Of a DNA stretch of 64,000 nt, positions 21,245 through 33,044 are shown in pieces; position 1 is the first letter of the stretch; each line of letters opens with the position of its first letter. Both the position numbers and the translations under genes were made by a program. The DNA is from Micrasema longulum (lineage: Eukaryota > Arthropoda > Insecta > Trichoptera > Brachycentridae), in the NCBI GenBank assembly GCA_022494885.1, contig JAGVSM010003710.1:1-64000 (forward strand), read 5' to 3'. Under the pieces are notes generated by a model, which saw only the letters and a program-made list of their open reading frames with translations, did no database searches and was not told the DNA's origin.

Positions 21245-21565
21245 GGCGTCTGCCGGCAGAGTGACAAAAAGTTCCTAGTGAGCGCACTCCCATAGCAATG
21301 TTCAGGCCGGGGCCGGATGACAGTCACGTCAGGCTGGAACTTTTTGTCACTGTATTGCCCTGTTGCCACAGTGAGCGCACTCTCATATATCTCCAAAGCA
21401 CTCGACACTCTGACAAAAAGTCACTGTGACTTTTTTCCACAATAAGCGGGGGCTCTAAATACGGAGCATTTTTGTTCGTTATGTATTTTTTTAATGTAAA
21501 GGTGTGTGCTTCTTGTTGGCAGCAAAAAAGACCTGCAATTCTTGGTAACAAAAGTCTACAATGTA
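21245..21565 (+). repeat. Repeat Q with AGTGACAAAAAGT units
   Basis: 21405-21565 recurs inverted at 43885-44045 (GTGTGTGCTTCTTGTTGGCA, AAGCGGGGGCTCTAA). The first half holds dispersed copies of the 16-bp unit of 20029-20100 with AGTGAGCGCACTC phrases. Confidence 0.65.
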
Positions 21566-21599
21566 TGCAAGAAAACCAATTTGCTAACGAATGTTGATT

Positions 21600-21718
21600 A
21601 ATTGAAAATGATGGTGTTTGAAAGGGATGAAAATATAACTTAATGTGAGATCAGTGTGAACGGAGATATTCTAAATCAGGTAGAAAAATTTGTGTATCTG
21701 GGAAGTATACTAGGAATT
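21600..21718 (+). mobile_element. RTE-like LINE fragment
   Basis: Plus strand gives GDILNQVEKFVYLGSIL, matching VEEFVYLGSVF of the copy at 46.2 kb. Confidence 0.65.
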
Positions 21719-21739
21719 CTATTAGAAACTGTTCGAAAA

Positions 21740-22105
21740 TTTGCTTCACAAAAAAATGCTTCACAAAAATCGCATTTTTCCCTCTTTCTAATTGTTCCAA
21801 GAAGCTAAACTTTTAGACCTAAGATATATCGTTTTCAATGTTTAAAATATATATTTAAGAACCAAAATTTATTTACAAGTAATTCAAATAGATCAAGTCA
21901 ACGAAGGAATCGTGTGATAGAAATACCACATTGTAAAACGAGGCTCGCACTGAGACATGCATATTTTATAGACCCAAAAATTTTTAATTCTTTTTTTACT
22001 GATAATATTTCATCGATTTCAAACTTTCAAAATTTGCCTTCTTTTAAAACACTTGCACTATCCTGGATTCAAACTAAAGATATGAACTCTTTTTTTCTAT
22101 GATTT
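21740..22105 (+). mobile_element. LINE C-terminus
   Basis: Frame with HCKTRLALRHAYFIDPKIFN then NLPSFKTLALSWI and a stop: the TR...HAYF..PKIFN pattern of jockey-type C-termini. 3' UTR follows. Confidence 0.6.
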
Positions 22106-22194
22106 ATTTTGTTGCCCTTTAATAATAAGGAATGTTTTTGGGTTTTTTTTAAATATTTTTTTATTTCCTTTTTTAATTACTATAAAAAAAATAC

Positions 22195-22625
22195 TTTTAA
22201 AAAAAGTTTGTTTTTGAATGTTTACGAACAGCATTTTTTTGTGGATTTCAATCAGATTCTTTCCTTAAATTCCTTATAATTTCTACCCATTTTTTTATTT
22301 ATACCAGGTTTTTGATAATACCAAAATAATATTCAATTCAATACATTTTTAAAAATCGTATTCCTACATTAGTACACCACTCTGTTGGTGAGAAGACCGG
22401 AGTTTGGCGTTTGCAAAAAGAATGCCATATTTGAAAAAATATTTATTTTATTATTTGGAATTCAACCATAAACAAATACTAAGGTACTTACTTGAATTCA
22501 ATATAAACAATATAAACAATTTTTAGTTTTGAAATTTAATCACAAACAAGTATCTAGGTACCTACTAATCAATGAAAAGTCTTTTGACAACGTTTGGACA
22601 GGAAAACGTCTGTCGGGTCCTCTAG
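22195..22625 (+). mobile_element. Non-autonomous Helitron 3' part
   Basis: Ends ACGTCTGTCGGGTCC-TCTAG with CTAG at 22622-22625 followed by T, and a GACAG/CTGTC hairpin just before. Matches 47770-48222 over about 430 bases (GATTCTTTCCTTAAATTCC, AATTCAACCATAAACAA, AATGAAAAGTCTTTTG). Helitrons end CTRR after a hairpin and leave no target duplication. Confidence 0.65.
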
Positions 22626-22629
22626 TTTT

Positions 22630-23105
22630 AACATAATAAATATCCATAAAGTTAGTACTTCAAATATAAATTTTATGTTTCTCTCAAATCATTCGTATTT
22701 CAAATTTTCCCGGAATAATCAAACGCCGTACATCGCAATTAGTAGGATCTCTCTATTGCGAATCTAAATTATGAATTTATCCTAGTCTCGTTGCATACAA
22801 AGCCCTTAGGTTATATCATTTCCAGGGTGTTAGCAGACAAAGCGATTCCATTAGGTGGAGACAAGAAGATTCATGAAAGAAGATTGAAGAGGTAAGATCG
22901 AGAATTGGAAATTAAGATCGGTGTTGGATGGATTTCGTCTGGCAGATTTTGATTAGCGATGCGATGCGAGTGGTAAATAATAGTTATTATAATTCGATTA
23001 TTTCTATCGAAATCTTAAAATAAAATAACACACCCTTTTTTTTCCAACACATTTATTAATTTATTATGATATGATCGCGTCCGCCAAATAAGGTGTTTTT
23101 AAATA
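22630..23105. other. Intron, nothing recognised
   Basis: No repeat match or frame noted. Confidence 0.4.
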
Positions 23106-23907
23106 GTCTGTAGCACCAACTATGCACAACACTCTTCCCTCTATCGTTGTTGCTCTAACTATAATGCTTTTTTTACTCATTGATATTTATTTATTTATTT
23201 TAAAGAAACAAACAGTCGACAGTGATATGATAAGATTTTTTTATAAAATACAGTTTAAAGACAGACCAGCAAAGTTTCTAAATAAAAATCACACATATTA
23301 TTAAATTGTGTTACAACAAAAGGATGTGTTTATGTGTATTTGTATGAGAGTAAGTGCAGATGTGTTTATGTGTATTAATGTTGGAGTAAGTGTTCAGGAG
23401 CGTGCATCATTAAATAGTAAGTGGGATCGTATCGCCGCCAGAAATAATAAGTCTTAATTTATTTTTAAATAAATTAAGGGGTATGTAAAATATATTAATA
23501 GATGAAAAAAAAACATAATAGATAGAGCAAGAACGATAGAAAAAAGAGTGTTGTGCAAAGTTAGTGCTACAGACTGGCAGATGGATATATTTTACATGCC
23601 CCTTAATTTATTTAAAAATAAATTAAAACTCATTATTTCTGGCTCCGATACGATCCCACTTACTATTTAATGATGCTCACACTTACACACACCTGAACAC
23701 TTACTCCTACACTAATACACATAAACACACATCTACACTTACTCTCATACAAATACACATAAACACACCCTTTTGTTGTAACACGATTTAATAATATGTA
23801 TGATTCGTATTTAGAAACTTTGCTGGTATGTCTTTAAACTGTATTTTTTTAAATGTTACTATATAATTGTCGACTGTTTGTTTCTTTAAAATAAATTAAT
23901 AAATAGT
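23106..23907. repeat. Large palindrome P (about 320-bp arms) with inverted outer copy of its loop
   Basis: Arms 23186-23500 and 23582-23907 are reverse complements with moderate divergence (AAACAAACAGTCGACAG / TGTCGACTGTTTGTTT variants; TGTGTTTATGTGTATTTGTA / reverse). The spacer (23520-23576, GAGTGTTGTGCAAAGTTAG) occurs again inverted outside the left arm at 23106-23161. Confidence 0.85.
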
Positions 23908-23909
23908 AA

Positions 23910-24920
23910 TGTTTTTCTACGAATTGAGAAATGCTTTTTTTGAGATCGACACCATTTTCAAAAGGTGATTAATATAGTTTTTTGTACGAAAGTGGTCTGG
24001 CTGTTTTTAGACCTTCCTGCACCCGAAAACATCGATATCTCATTTTTTTCAAAATTGTGGATTTGCTGGTTTCTGCATAACTACGTTCAACTATGCCTCA
24101 GCGTCATTTAAAATATGGATCATCAGATAGAGGTGTGCCACCAAAGCCGTGGCTAGCATTTGGCCGATATTTTCTTTCACGCATAATTGCCATAGATATT
24201 CATATCATAATAAAGTAAGATAATTCTCTGAAAACTTTTTGTTTATTTTCAATTAACATCGAGCGTTATGGTTGAACCACCCTATGCATCGTGTTAATGA
24301 TCAACATAACTTTTATAGTTGTCAATTAAACCGGCCACAAACGCTTTAACGGTTAACCCTGACCAATGAATTCAAGTATTCTTGTTTCTACCCTATTTAC
24401 AAATTATCTGATGTCTTTAATGAAGTATTTCGTGATCTGAAACCAAATTCTAATATATTAAATCGTGGACTTTCTTCGTCGGTAACTCAAAGAAAACTGT
24501 CGGTACATCAAACATCTATAGGAACTTAGGGTCAAAATGAGTTGGAAATTTCAATACAGAATGAGAGAAGAAAGAGGAGGAAATGTGCTTTAAGTGTTTT
24601 GAAGGAAAGGGGAATTTCAAGTTGAATATATGGAAATTGGGGATGATTTGAAGAATTTCAACAGTAAATATACACCGTTTATTTTAAATTTCCCGTATCT
24701 AGTAAACACTTGAATTGTTCCGCGATCTCGGAATGTTTATTTAGTTTAATTGTTATTATAATTTATAAAGCGTAATTTCACGTAATTCGCAGACTCACAT
24801 ATGCATATCATTAGTTTGTTTATTAGGGATCTTTACAGTTATACGAAAAATATAAAATACCATAATTTAAAGTAAAAATCATAAAATAAAACCAATAATA
24901 ATAATATGTTTATTTCATAT
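23910..24920. other. One kb of intron without recognised feature
   Basis: Unique-looking; includes GAAAACATCGATATCTC and several A/T runs. No family or frame recognised. Confidence 0.4.
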
Positions 24921-24923
24921 ATA

Positions 24924-25060
24924 AACCGAGTTTTGGTCCCGTGGTTACTACCACCGTGAGTCCCAGGGTCCCAGGTTCAAACCTCACTATACCACAACTC
25001 GATTTCCTTTTTCCCAGCACAAGTTGTATACGAATTTTAGGAAATGGTCTGAAAATTTTA
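24924..25060 (+). mobile_element. SINE1 copy (tRNA-derived)
   Basis: CGAGTTTTGGTCCCGTGGTTA head, CAGGTTCAAACCTCACTA B-box region, body CCACAACTCGATTTCC. Confidence 0.75.
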
Positions 25061-25179
25061 ATATTTGAGTCAATAATAAGAACTTTCATTACCTCTAAAT
25101 GTTTAACTAAAAGATGTCCATCAGTTCTAAAGACGCCTTCTTGAGTGAACGCGTTTTTTGGTCAAAATGAAATAAAATT

Positions 25180-25940
25180 AAAACTCAACCAAGAAGCGCA
25201 CTTCACAAACATCAGCAGATGAAATATTTTTTTTTTTTTTTTTTATTTAATGCACAAAATACACAATTTTACATAGCCACAATTATATGTTTTTTTTATG
25301 TCCCGACTTGTTAGAAAATTCCATGTTAAGTCGGGACTCTTCGATATATAAATCAAAAATCAAAAATAGTTATTTACATATTAAAACAATATACAGGTAA
25401 TCAAAAAAATATGCAAAATAATCAAAACAATATACAAAATATACAAAATAATAATAGAAAAATAAAAATAATAAAAATTTATAATACATGTCGAAAATGG
25501 AATCAAAAGTTATATAATAATACGTATGACAGTGATGACATGCACATATACGATTTACGGATAATAATGAAAACAGCAGCGATGTTATGCATTTATTCCC
25601 GAAGCAATCTCATACAGTGGTCTCAACCCCTCGATACAATCCAATTATGGATCTTCATCTTAAATATAGACGTTGTTTTGGAGAACTTAATATGTTCATC
25701 CAAGACGTTGAACACTCTTGGAGCTATATATGAAAAGTGTCTCCGAGCAAACATCGAGCACAATTGAAGGAATATAGATGTTCAAATATAGGCAGAATGG
25801 TGAATGTTACACAGTGTGTAAAGTGGCTACTTAAACCAGCCATTGACAGGCCATAAGCCCTGTAGATGCCTTGACTTCTATATTACCTTCTCTTAAATTT
25901 TCTTCATCTCTGTTGTAATGTGTTGAACCAAGAAGTTTTG
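25180..25940 (-). repeat. Family A (A2) copy split by a LINE
   Basis: CTTCACAAACATCAGCAGATG at 25200 and TGAAGGAATATAGATG at 25765 are contiguous in other copies; the LINE at 25222-25764 separates them. Ends GTTGTAATGTGTTG (reversed start). Confidence 0.85.
25222..25764 (-). mobile_element. 5'-truncated LINE (FARRHFSYIAPRVFNVL type) with poly(A)
   Basis: Minus strand reads CSMFARRHFSYIAPRVFNVL, DEHIKFSKT and a stop after WIVSRG, then a 3' UTR and a poly(A) tail (T run at 25229-25245 on +). A relative is at 60020-60377. Inserted into family A, so younger than it. Confidence 0.8.
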
Positions 25941-26905
25941 TTAATAGTTTTATCTCAATAATCAATATCAATAATACAACTAGGGGATGGGTCATGGGGT
26001 CTACCACAATCACTGAATTTGGGCAAAGAAATTTCAGGTATCTGGGCCCCAAAATATTCAATATGTTACCCGAACATTGCAAAATCATGACTCAGATTCA
26101 ATGAAATAGATTTGTAAAAAATTGGTTACTGGGTTTAAATAGAGAAAAATCGGAAAATTTACTAAAAAAAATAAATGGTATAAATTAATATTGTATAACT
26201 GTATAATAAATTAACTAGTAGGCTGTAATGTTATTCATATTTAAATTTATTTCGACAGAGAGGAAAAACATTTTTGAAAAGAGAATATGGAAGTCTAGGC
26301 ATTTACAGGGCTTATGACCTGTCATTGGCTGGTTTAAGTGGCCACTTTACGCACTGGGTAACATTCACCATTTTGCCCATGTTTAAACATCCACATTCCT
26401 CCACTCTTCTATCTGTTGACTTTTGTGAAGTAAAAGAGCTGAAACCTTTATCACGTGGGTGAGATTCATCCGGCTGAACCAAATCGCCTACTAGGCAACG
26501 CCTGAAAACAAATTTCCAATTTTTATACTTCTTTTTTTACCAGGTAGTTAATTCAACAATGTTTGAGTATGTCCAAATGCTTTCAAACTGGCTAGATTTC
26601 CTTCCTAGAGAGTAATTTATTTTTAAATTTATTTCACCAGAGAGGGAAAACATTTTTGAGAAGGGAATATGGAATATAAATATGAATTACTCCCTAGGGA
26701 GGAAATCCAGTCAGTCTGCAAGCATTTGGACATACTCAAACATTGTGTAATGCGATCATTTATTTTGCATAAAAATATCTGCCTTAAAACAGGTTGTACC
26801 TAGTTAGGCAGACTATACATGTTCCAGGGAAATCAATTCCCTAAATTTGTATGTAATAGATAAAGAAATTGTTATTTTTGTTAATAAACCATGATTATTG
26901 TTATT
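25941..26905 (+). mobile_element. LINE L2f 3' part, interrupted by family A
   Basis: GGGTCATGGGGTCTACCAC to 26240 and 26752-26905 (ACAGGTTGTACCTAGTTAGG, GTTAATAAACCATGATTATT) are one 3' end when compared with 17840-18310. The short minus-strand ORF here is a shadow. The plus strand gives TRGWVMGSTTITEFGQRNFR. Confidence 0.75.
26248..26751 (+). repeat. Family A (A1) copy with terminal T/T' hairpin
   Basis: Start TTTATTTCGACAGAG, core (AAGTGGCCACTT at about 26336), CACGTGGGTGAGATTCATC, AGGCAACGCCTGAAAAC, T (26558-26612), a second forward start, then T' (26690-26751). Flanks GTAATGTTATTCATATTT and GTAATGCGATCATTTATTT look like a diverged target-site duplication. Confidence 0.85.
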
Positions 26906-26909
26906 TTGG

Positions 26910-27040
26910 TTATTATTATCATTATTGTATCTGTGTTAACTAATTGATCATCCCAACTTAACACTGGACTTTTAGTCCCATGGAGTCTCAAATAATGTGT
27001 AATAAACTGCCTTGAAGTAAATAAATAAAATATTGTCTGG
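26910..27040 (-). repeat. Repeat shared with 59205-59335
   Basis: CCATGGAGTCTCAAATAATG and AACACTGGACTTTTAGTCC correspond inverted to CATTATTTGAGACATAAG and GGACTAAAAGTCCTGTG at 59237-59285. Probable LINE 3' UTR. Confidence 0.45.
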
Positions 27041-27261
27041 TACAGTGATATTGAATGTTCCCGTCTAAGTATGCTATTTACTAAACTCTGCTTGCAACAT
27101 ACTTCCAATACGATTTATCATGTGTTCTCCTTATCTTCGTTCGTGCGACCCCTTTCTTCTCTCTTCTATACGCTCATCCCATTTTCTTCTCGTAAATGAT
27201 GACACGGCTGATAAATATTACACAGAGAAAATGACAAAATAAAAGTAAAAATAACACTCCC

Positions 27262-28042
27262 AATTTATCGCGACAGAGACGAAAAACATTTTTAGGAAAT
27301 CAAAATGGAAGTTCAGGCAATTTTTTTTTTTGTTTTTTTTTTTAAATAATATAATTATACATTTATACAATTTTTAAAAAATTATAAATGTTATATTTTT
27401 ACTAAAACTAAAATCCCACCAAGCCACTTTCTGTAGCTCGTTGGTGGAGATTATATTTAAACTAACTTATATAATATGGATTACGGATTGGCATGGTTTA
27501 GCTCAAAGTTTTTGGTCTTTCGATTTTTTGAATATATTGTATACTTTTATTGTTTTGCCCTTGTTTGTATTTGTCAAATAGTTTTAAGTTCTTTTTGTTC
27601 ACTTTCTTGCATTTATGTTTCTTCATGTAACTGTTGTAATTGGCTTAGGCCGTATGTATATGATAAATAAATAAATAAATAATATTGTTTACATTTATAA
27701 AATAACATATATAAAATAACAGCTGGAAATATCAGAATATACATGAATATACAAGTAATAATATATAAATTTATTTTTGAAGTACAAAAAAATATATGAA
27801 AAAAAAATATTTACACATAAGCTACTATTCATATATAAACTTTTGGTCGAGTAGCCACTCTCTTATTTTGCTCGTTACAATGTGAGTTAAATTTTAGTTC
27901 TTTCGGAAATAAAATTAAAATGCTAGGTACTAAATATTTGAGAGTTACATACTTTTGGTAACACCAAACCATCATTAGATGACAGGGCTTATGACCTGTC
28001 ACTGGCCGGTTTAAGTGGCAACATAACACAATGCGTAACATT
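27262..28042 (+). repeat. Family A fragments split by retroelement tails
   Basis: Start CGCGACAGAGACGAAAAACA at 27271 stops at a T run (27321). The core resumes at 27982 with GACAGGGCTTATGACCTGTC and GGTTTAAGTGGC. About 650 bases of LINE 3' sequence lie between. Confidence 0.6.
27470..27690 (+). mobile_element. LINE D 3' UTR
   Basis: GGATTGGCATGGTTTAGCTC and GGCTTAGGCCGTATG, ending (AAAT)n; matches 42150-42345. Confidence 0.7.
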
Positions 28043-28139
28043 GTCATCATCATTCCATGTCCGCTTGGAGCTTATCGGACCTTCGGTGCAACAAAAGCAC
28101 AACAGCTTGTTTTTTTAATTTTACAGGAGAGGACTTTTT

Positions 28140-28342
28140 TCTTTTTTTTTAAAAAGAAAAATAAATATTGGCGTTCTTATGATTTACACAAATATTTTAA
28201 TTTTTGTGGCCATTTTCAAAGAGTTGTAAATAACTCACCATTAGAAAATTGAAATCAAGTTGTGGTAGAGTGGGGTGCGATCCTAGGATCTTTGATCCAT
28301 AAGTCCACGACTCTAGCCACGGGACCACAACCCGATCTAAAT
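28140..28342 (-). mobile_element. SINE1 copy, and a SINE2 scrap before it
   Basis: Minus SINE1: TCACCATTAGAAAATTG, GATCCATAAGTCCACGACTC, CCACGGGACCACAACCCGA. Just before, 28043-28092 (TCATCATCATTCC) looks like a SINE2 tail end. Confidence 0.75.
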
Positions 28343-28489
28343 TTCTTTTTTGTTTTTTTCGCATTTACTGCCTTATTACTGAATTTTTTTTTGCAGTCGG
28401 TTTTAAAAGTCGTTTTATATTAAAAGCTTATTCTGAATTTTTTTTTTAATTCTAATAAAAGTCGTAACAAAAATGTGTCCTGAATTGTG

Positions 28490-29205
28490 TCTTTGTTGCA
28501 CTGAAGGTGCGATATGGTGTCCACGAAGATCTTCCAGGCATCTCTGTCGGCTGCCAGCTCCAGTGCATCCTTTCTAGTTAGATTTGCGTCTCATAGTTCT
28601 GACATGAACTGCCGACGAAAGTCAGCAGTGGACGTCCAGGACGTCGAGAACCTGATGCCATGTAAAGTAGGCAAGCGTGGTTAAGGCTCTCAGGAGGCAT
28701 CCGCAATACATGGCCTAGCCATCCGTATGGCCTTCGCTTAATAACAGTTGTCACCGGAGTTTGCTGCGTCCGTTCTTTTATTACTTTATTCCACACAAAT
28801 CCAAACCATCGCAAACCCAAAATTCTTCTGAGACACCTATTCTCAAAACTCAGTATTTTGCTGTTTTGGGCCCTAGTGAGATGCCGCGATTCGCATCCGT
28901 AGAGGAGAATAGGTGTTATGCAGGCGTCATATAGGCGGCATTAAGTTTTTACTGAGTAAATATTCGATCTCCAGACAGCCTTCCTACTGTTGAATGTGGC
29001 GCCTGTTATTCCTAGCCGCACTCCCAGTTTTTTTTAAAGCTCTTATTTTCCGTAACATAAACTCCCAGGTATTTAAAACTCTCGACCCTTTCGACGATTT
29101 GGTTTAACAGAGTCAGGGTATTTTTGGCATCAATACATGAAGTGTAACACAGTACATGGGTTTTCGCGATATTGATTTTTAAAGCCACGCATGCAGACTT
29201 CAATT
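28490..29205 (-). mobile_element. CR1/RTE-like LINE C-terminal part
   Basis: Minus strand reads LNQIVERVESFKYLGVYVTE, then after a break GLRWFGFVWN..., RRPYGWLGHVLRMPPESLNH and SRRPGRPLLTF, the C-terminal landmarks of these LINEs. It differs from the RWFGHVERM group. Several frame breaks. Confidence 0.75.
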
Positions 29206-29460
29206 CAATTCAATTCATTTATTTTTAATATAACATATACATTACAAACATATATTCAATACGTACATATTATAAAAATGAAAAAAAATACACAAAAGAT
29301 ACTCATGTCAAAGTAGTAGGAGAATCCTGCTCCGGAAAACCCCTTCGGATACATGTAACAGATCAACCATCCATATTTCTTATAAAATAAATATATAACA
29401 ACCTTTAAAAAAAACAACAGGTTCATGTTCAATGTATTCAATTTTTGTCCTATTTTCAAA
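29205..29460. other. AT-rich, LINE-tail-like sequence
   Basis: CAATTCAATTCATTTATTTT onset and CTCCGGAAAACCCCTTCGG recall a LINE 3' UTR; not assigned. Confidence 0.3.
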
Positions 29461-29520
29461 GACTGGATTTAACCCCCTAGAAAGTTATAACGACTAACAT
29501 TATTACAACAGAGATGAAGA
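29460..29520 (+). repeat. Family A fragment (T then start)
   Basis: GACTGGATTTAACCCCCTAG followed by ATTATTACAACAGAGATGAAG. Confidence 0.6.
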
Positions 29521-29564
29521 ATTTTGGAACTGGAAAGAACGTAGTTGGATCCTGTATATTGTAA

Positions 29565-29850
29565 TAAAACAATAAATGTTTTTCATATAATAGAATCATC
29601 TCTTAAAGTACACCGCCAACACATGTTTTAATAATTTGTCATACTCGGTTCCATTGAAATATTGCGTATTGTATATTTTTCATCTTATTTTTAAATGTAC
29701 CTACACTTAAGATAATATTTAGTTTTATATAAATTATCCTTAAACTGTATAATATTCGCAAGTCTGAAGATGCCCATTAGAGGGTGAAAGCGCTATTGGT
29801 CAAATAAATAAGTGGAAGTGTACCAAGTATTTTTTAAATCAATAACTTAA
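29565..29850 (-). repeat. Repeat M and a GAAGATG-hairpin repeat
   Basis: 29565-29700 is repeat M inverted. 29761-29850 (+) holds GTCTGAAGATGCCC-ATTAGA-GGGTGAAAG then AAATAAGTGGAAGTGTACC, matched inverted at 39600-39685. Confidence 0.5.
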
Positions 29851-29864
29851 ATGTAAATATAAGT

Positions 29865-30165
29865 TATTACGTCGTCAGAGATAAAAAATATTTTAGAGAA
29901 GAGAAAATTGATATCTAGGCATTTTCAGGGCGTCGTTAGCTGGTTTACATGGTCACTTTACATACTGTCTAACATTCACCATTCTGCCTGTGTTAGAACG
30001 TCGTTTGCTTCAAATTGTGTATAAAATTACAAAATTCTCTTTAAATAAATAATAAATAACGTAAATATTTCGTAAATATTTTGTCAATTTTCGTGATGTT
30101 AAAGACCTCAAACTTTTATTGATGCAAGTAAATTATTCTACCGTCATACTGGGCAATACGTATGT
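29865..30165 (+). repeat. Old, diverged family A copy
   Basis: Weak but ordered matches: GATATCTAGGCATTTTCAGG, GTTAGCTGGTTTACATGGTC, ACATTCACCATTCTGCC, AAAGACCTCAAACTTTTATT. Confidence 0.5.
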
Positions 30166-31590
30166 CGGTTCATACTTTAAAACTTTGTGAAAAATCGTAT
30201 TTTCTCCTAAATTACTTTTCTAATATTCAAAGAAACGTTCAATCAAATTCAATAATCCATAAAAGTTTGAAAATAAGTCAGTTTCAATATTAAATCTTCC
30301 AATGGGAAGGGAAAATAAAATTTTCCTAAAGATGCTTATCGGAAATATAGGAATATCCCATTCGTCATTAAAATTGACGTTTAGATTCCACTTGGTAGGT
30401 TATGTGAAAGTATTAATCCACTTTCAAAAAGAACTTTAATAATATATCGTCGAAAAAATTGGGTAGGGATCTCAGTAATAATATATGATCGTATCTGAAT
30501 AGCGATATGTATTAAGTAATAGTAATATTATTATTTATTAACAGGTAACCCTTCTATAGCATGGTCTCCAACAACACGGTTTCATTCAAACACAACAGAA
30601 CACGGTTCTATATAATATCGTTGGGTTGCTGGCACAAGTTGGTAACTACATTTTACTGGTTGTGAAATATTACACTTTTAAAGTAAAAAGCTCATCCCAA
30701 AACAACAATTCAAATAAAACTAGAAGTTGAATAATATGAAATAAGTACTGTTTATTGTATTTATTAAAAAATATATATTTTTATTTACTTTTTAAACAAT
30801 TGATGCCATTTTAGTTTTAGTGCGGCAGAACAACATTTTTTTGGTATTTTTATACACATATTACAATTATTTACCCACCAAGTCTTAAGACTTTTCGGTG
30901 GAAAGCTATAATTTACTATACTTTATTTATGAAGAAATCTCATTATTCTAACATTTGTAGGTACACCCTTGTGCTAGAATCCCGAGGGTATGATGATAGT
31001 TCATTATGCAAGGTCCGTCCATATATTGGATGGAACCAATGCATCTCTAAAATAATGACCTTAAACAATCAGTATTTTTATCAATAACTACAGCAAATAT
31101 TTCAAAATAAATTTGTTGCTTTAATGGTAGCGATCATGGATGGGTTTGATGTTCATTAATTAATAAATTCTGAAAATTACCAACCCTACACGCAACCTTC
31201 TGACTACGCAGTTACGTGCGGACTGGTGAAAAATACACTGCGCTCTGTTAATTCTGGAATACGGAATTGCGTGAGTGTTTTAGTTCCTTTAAGGTGGAAT
31301 TTCACAAGTCCGCGCATGTGCAAATCTGGAACCAATCCTAACATACCAATTCAGTTTTATTTTACACATAATGTGACTGTTTCATAACTAATTTAGCGCT
31401 TAAATCAGTTGACAAAATGGTATTATAATATTAAACTTTGAAATATAACTCTTTTATGCTGAAATTATGGCATAAAATGACTTTTAAATTTATTAAAAAG
31501 CACTTAATTAAAAATTTTGTGTTGGTAGTAGTAGCAATACAATTGTATTTATTTATGTAGTACTAAGTCGAGAGTGTAAATCTGAGACAA
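30165..31590. other. 1.4 kb of intron without recognised feature
   Basis: Longest stretch in the window with no repeat I can place; nothing coding. Ordinary AT-rich intron. Confidence 0.4.
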
Positions 31591-31925
31591 GTTTAATTGA
31601 TAAGATTAAGAAAGGGTCTCTGAGATGGTTTGGTCACGTAGTACGAATGGACGACGAAAGAATAGTAAAACAAATATATGTGGCAAAAATGAACAGCAAT
31701 GTTAAACGAGGACGACCAAGGAAGACGTGGCATGATCAGATAAACCAAAATCTTAAGTCTAGTCATGTCAAAAGCAGACAGAACTGAAGGGCATGTATGA
31801 CAAGATGTATGAATGTGGAAGAGGCTAGGATAGTATGCCAGGATAGACGTGTGTGGCGGTCCATTTTCTCTGCCTACCCCTACAGGGAAATGGCGTGATG
31901 GTAGTAGTAGTAGTAGTAGAAGTGG
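31590..31925 (+). mobile_element. RTE-like LINE C-terminus with (GTA)n tail
   Basis: Plus strand reads IDKIKKGSLRWFGHVVRMDD, then RGRPRKTWHDQINQNLKSS and MNVEEARIVCQDRRVWRSIF, SAYPYREMA and a GATGG(TAG)n tail at 31900-31920. One stop within. The minus-strand ORFs are shadows. Confidence 0.85.
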
Positions 31926-32345
31926 CAGTTTCCCCAATCGAAAACTTCGCCGCACTTTTCTGATTTACATCATTAAGAATGAAATTGGTTAGCATGTTAG
32001 AACTTGCGAAATCAATTGGAAGTGAAAGACGATTTGACCATTCAGGACGATAAAGAATCATTGACAGAAGATGAAAACGGCAAAACAGATTTGTTGCAAA
32101 TGGATTCAGACGTTTAAACTGATTTTAAAAAGAAGAAGAGAGATGTAGATTGTGAAATAAAAGAATTTACTTTAAAGAAATAATAAGAATGCCCAACAAA
32201 AGATCTAGAAACAGCAAGTGTACCAAATACAAAGACTTTTTGAAGATGGTGGAAAGCGCAAATGATAAAAATAGATTCACAGAGTGAAGATAATATTTGT
32301 ATTCGTTCATTTTGTTAACGTAGAAGAAGGTATTAATTCAATCAA
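31925..32345. other. Intron, nothing recognised
   Basis: A/G-rich stretch with no identified family. Confidence 0.35.
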
Positions 32346-32570
32346 GACCCGCATAAATAATGGTTTCAGCTCTTTAACTTCACAAACCTCAACAGATAAA
32401 AGAATTGAAGGAATATAGATGTTCAAATATGGGCAGAACGGTTAATGTTACACAGTGTCTAAAGTAGCCACTTAAACCAGCCAATGACAAATCACAAGCC
32501 CTGTAGATGCCTATACTTTTATTTAAAAAAAAAAATGTTTTTCATCTCTATTGTAATCTGATAAAGATAA
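32345..32570 (-). repeat. Family A (A2) copy
   Basis: CCCGCATAAATAATGG, TTTCAGCTCTTTAACTTCAC, GGGCAGAACGGTTAATG, core, ends CATCTCTATTGTAATCTG. Confidence 0.8.
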
Positions 32571-33040
32571 AATAAGTTTAAAAAAATACTTTTCACTGAT
32601 CGAAACATAATTATGTCATATATGATTATTTTTTACTAACAAAACACTATTTTGATATTTTTAAATCGTTTACCCCAGTATTACCGAGTCTCATATAATA
32701 CGGTTTCACATAACACGTCATTTTATAGAAACCTATATACCGTGTTGTTGGAAGGTTAGCTACAGTTTACAAACAAGTTGAATGAAATCTTATACAGTAT
32801 ATAAATCAAATGCGAATCAAAATTAAGACGGAATCTCTAACCGCTCACCATTTATTCTTCTTCTTCTGCCCTATCAGAGGTGGTATTCTGGATCTCCTCT
32901 ACCCCCTAGAGAGTGTTTTTTTTTTTTTAAGTGACAAGACTTTCTTTCACATAATACGATTAAACGATTAAACGATCATTGATGATTAAACGTCAATAAA
33001 AAAAATAAAAAAATATTCAATCATGCTTCTCTGAAAACAA
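32570..33040. other. Intron, short shared fragment only
   Basis: 32865-32912 (GAGGTGGTATTCTGGATCTC, CCCCCTAGAGAGTG) is similar to 61605-61650; otherwise nothing. Confidence 0.35.
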
Positions 33041-33044
33041 ATTG

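Noticed and set aside
31593..32061. 120- and 78-codon minus-strand ORFs
   Set aside because: Antisense shadows of the plus-strand RTE-like LINE C-terminus.
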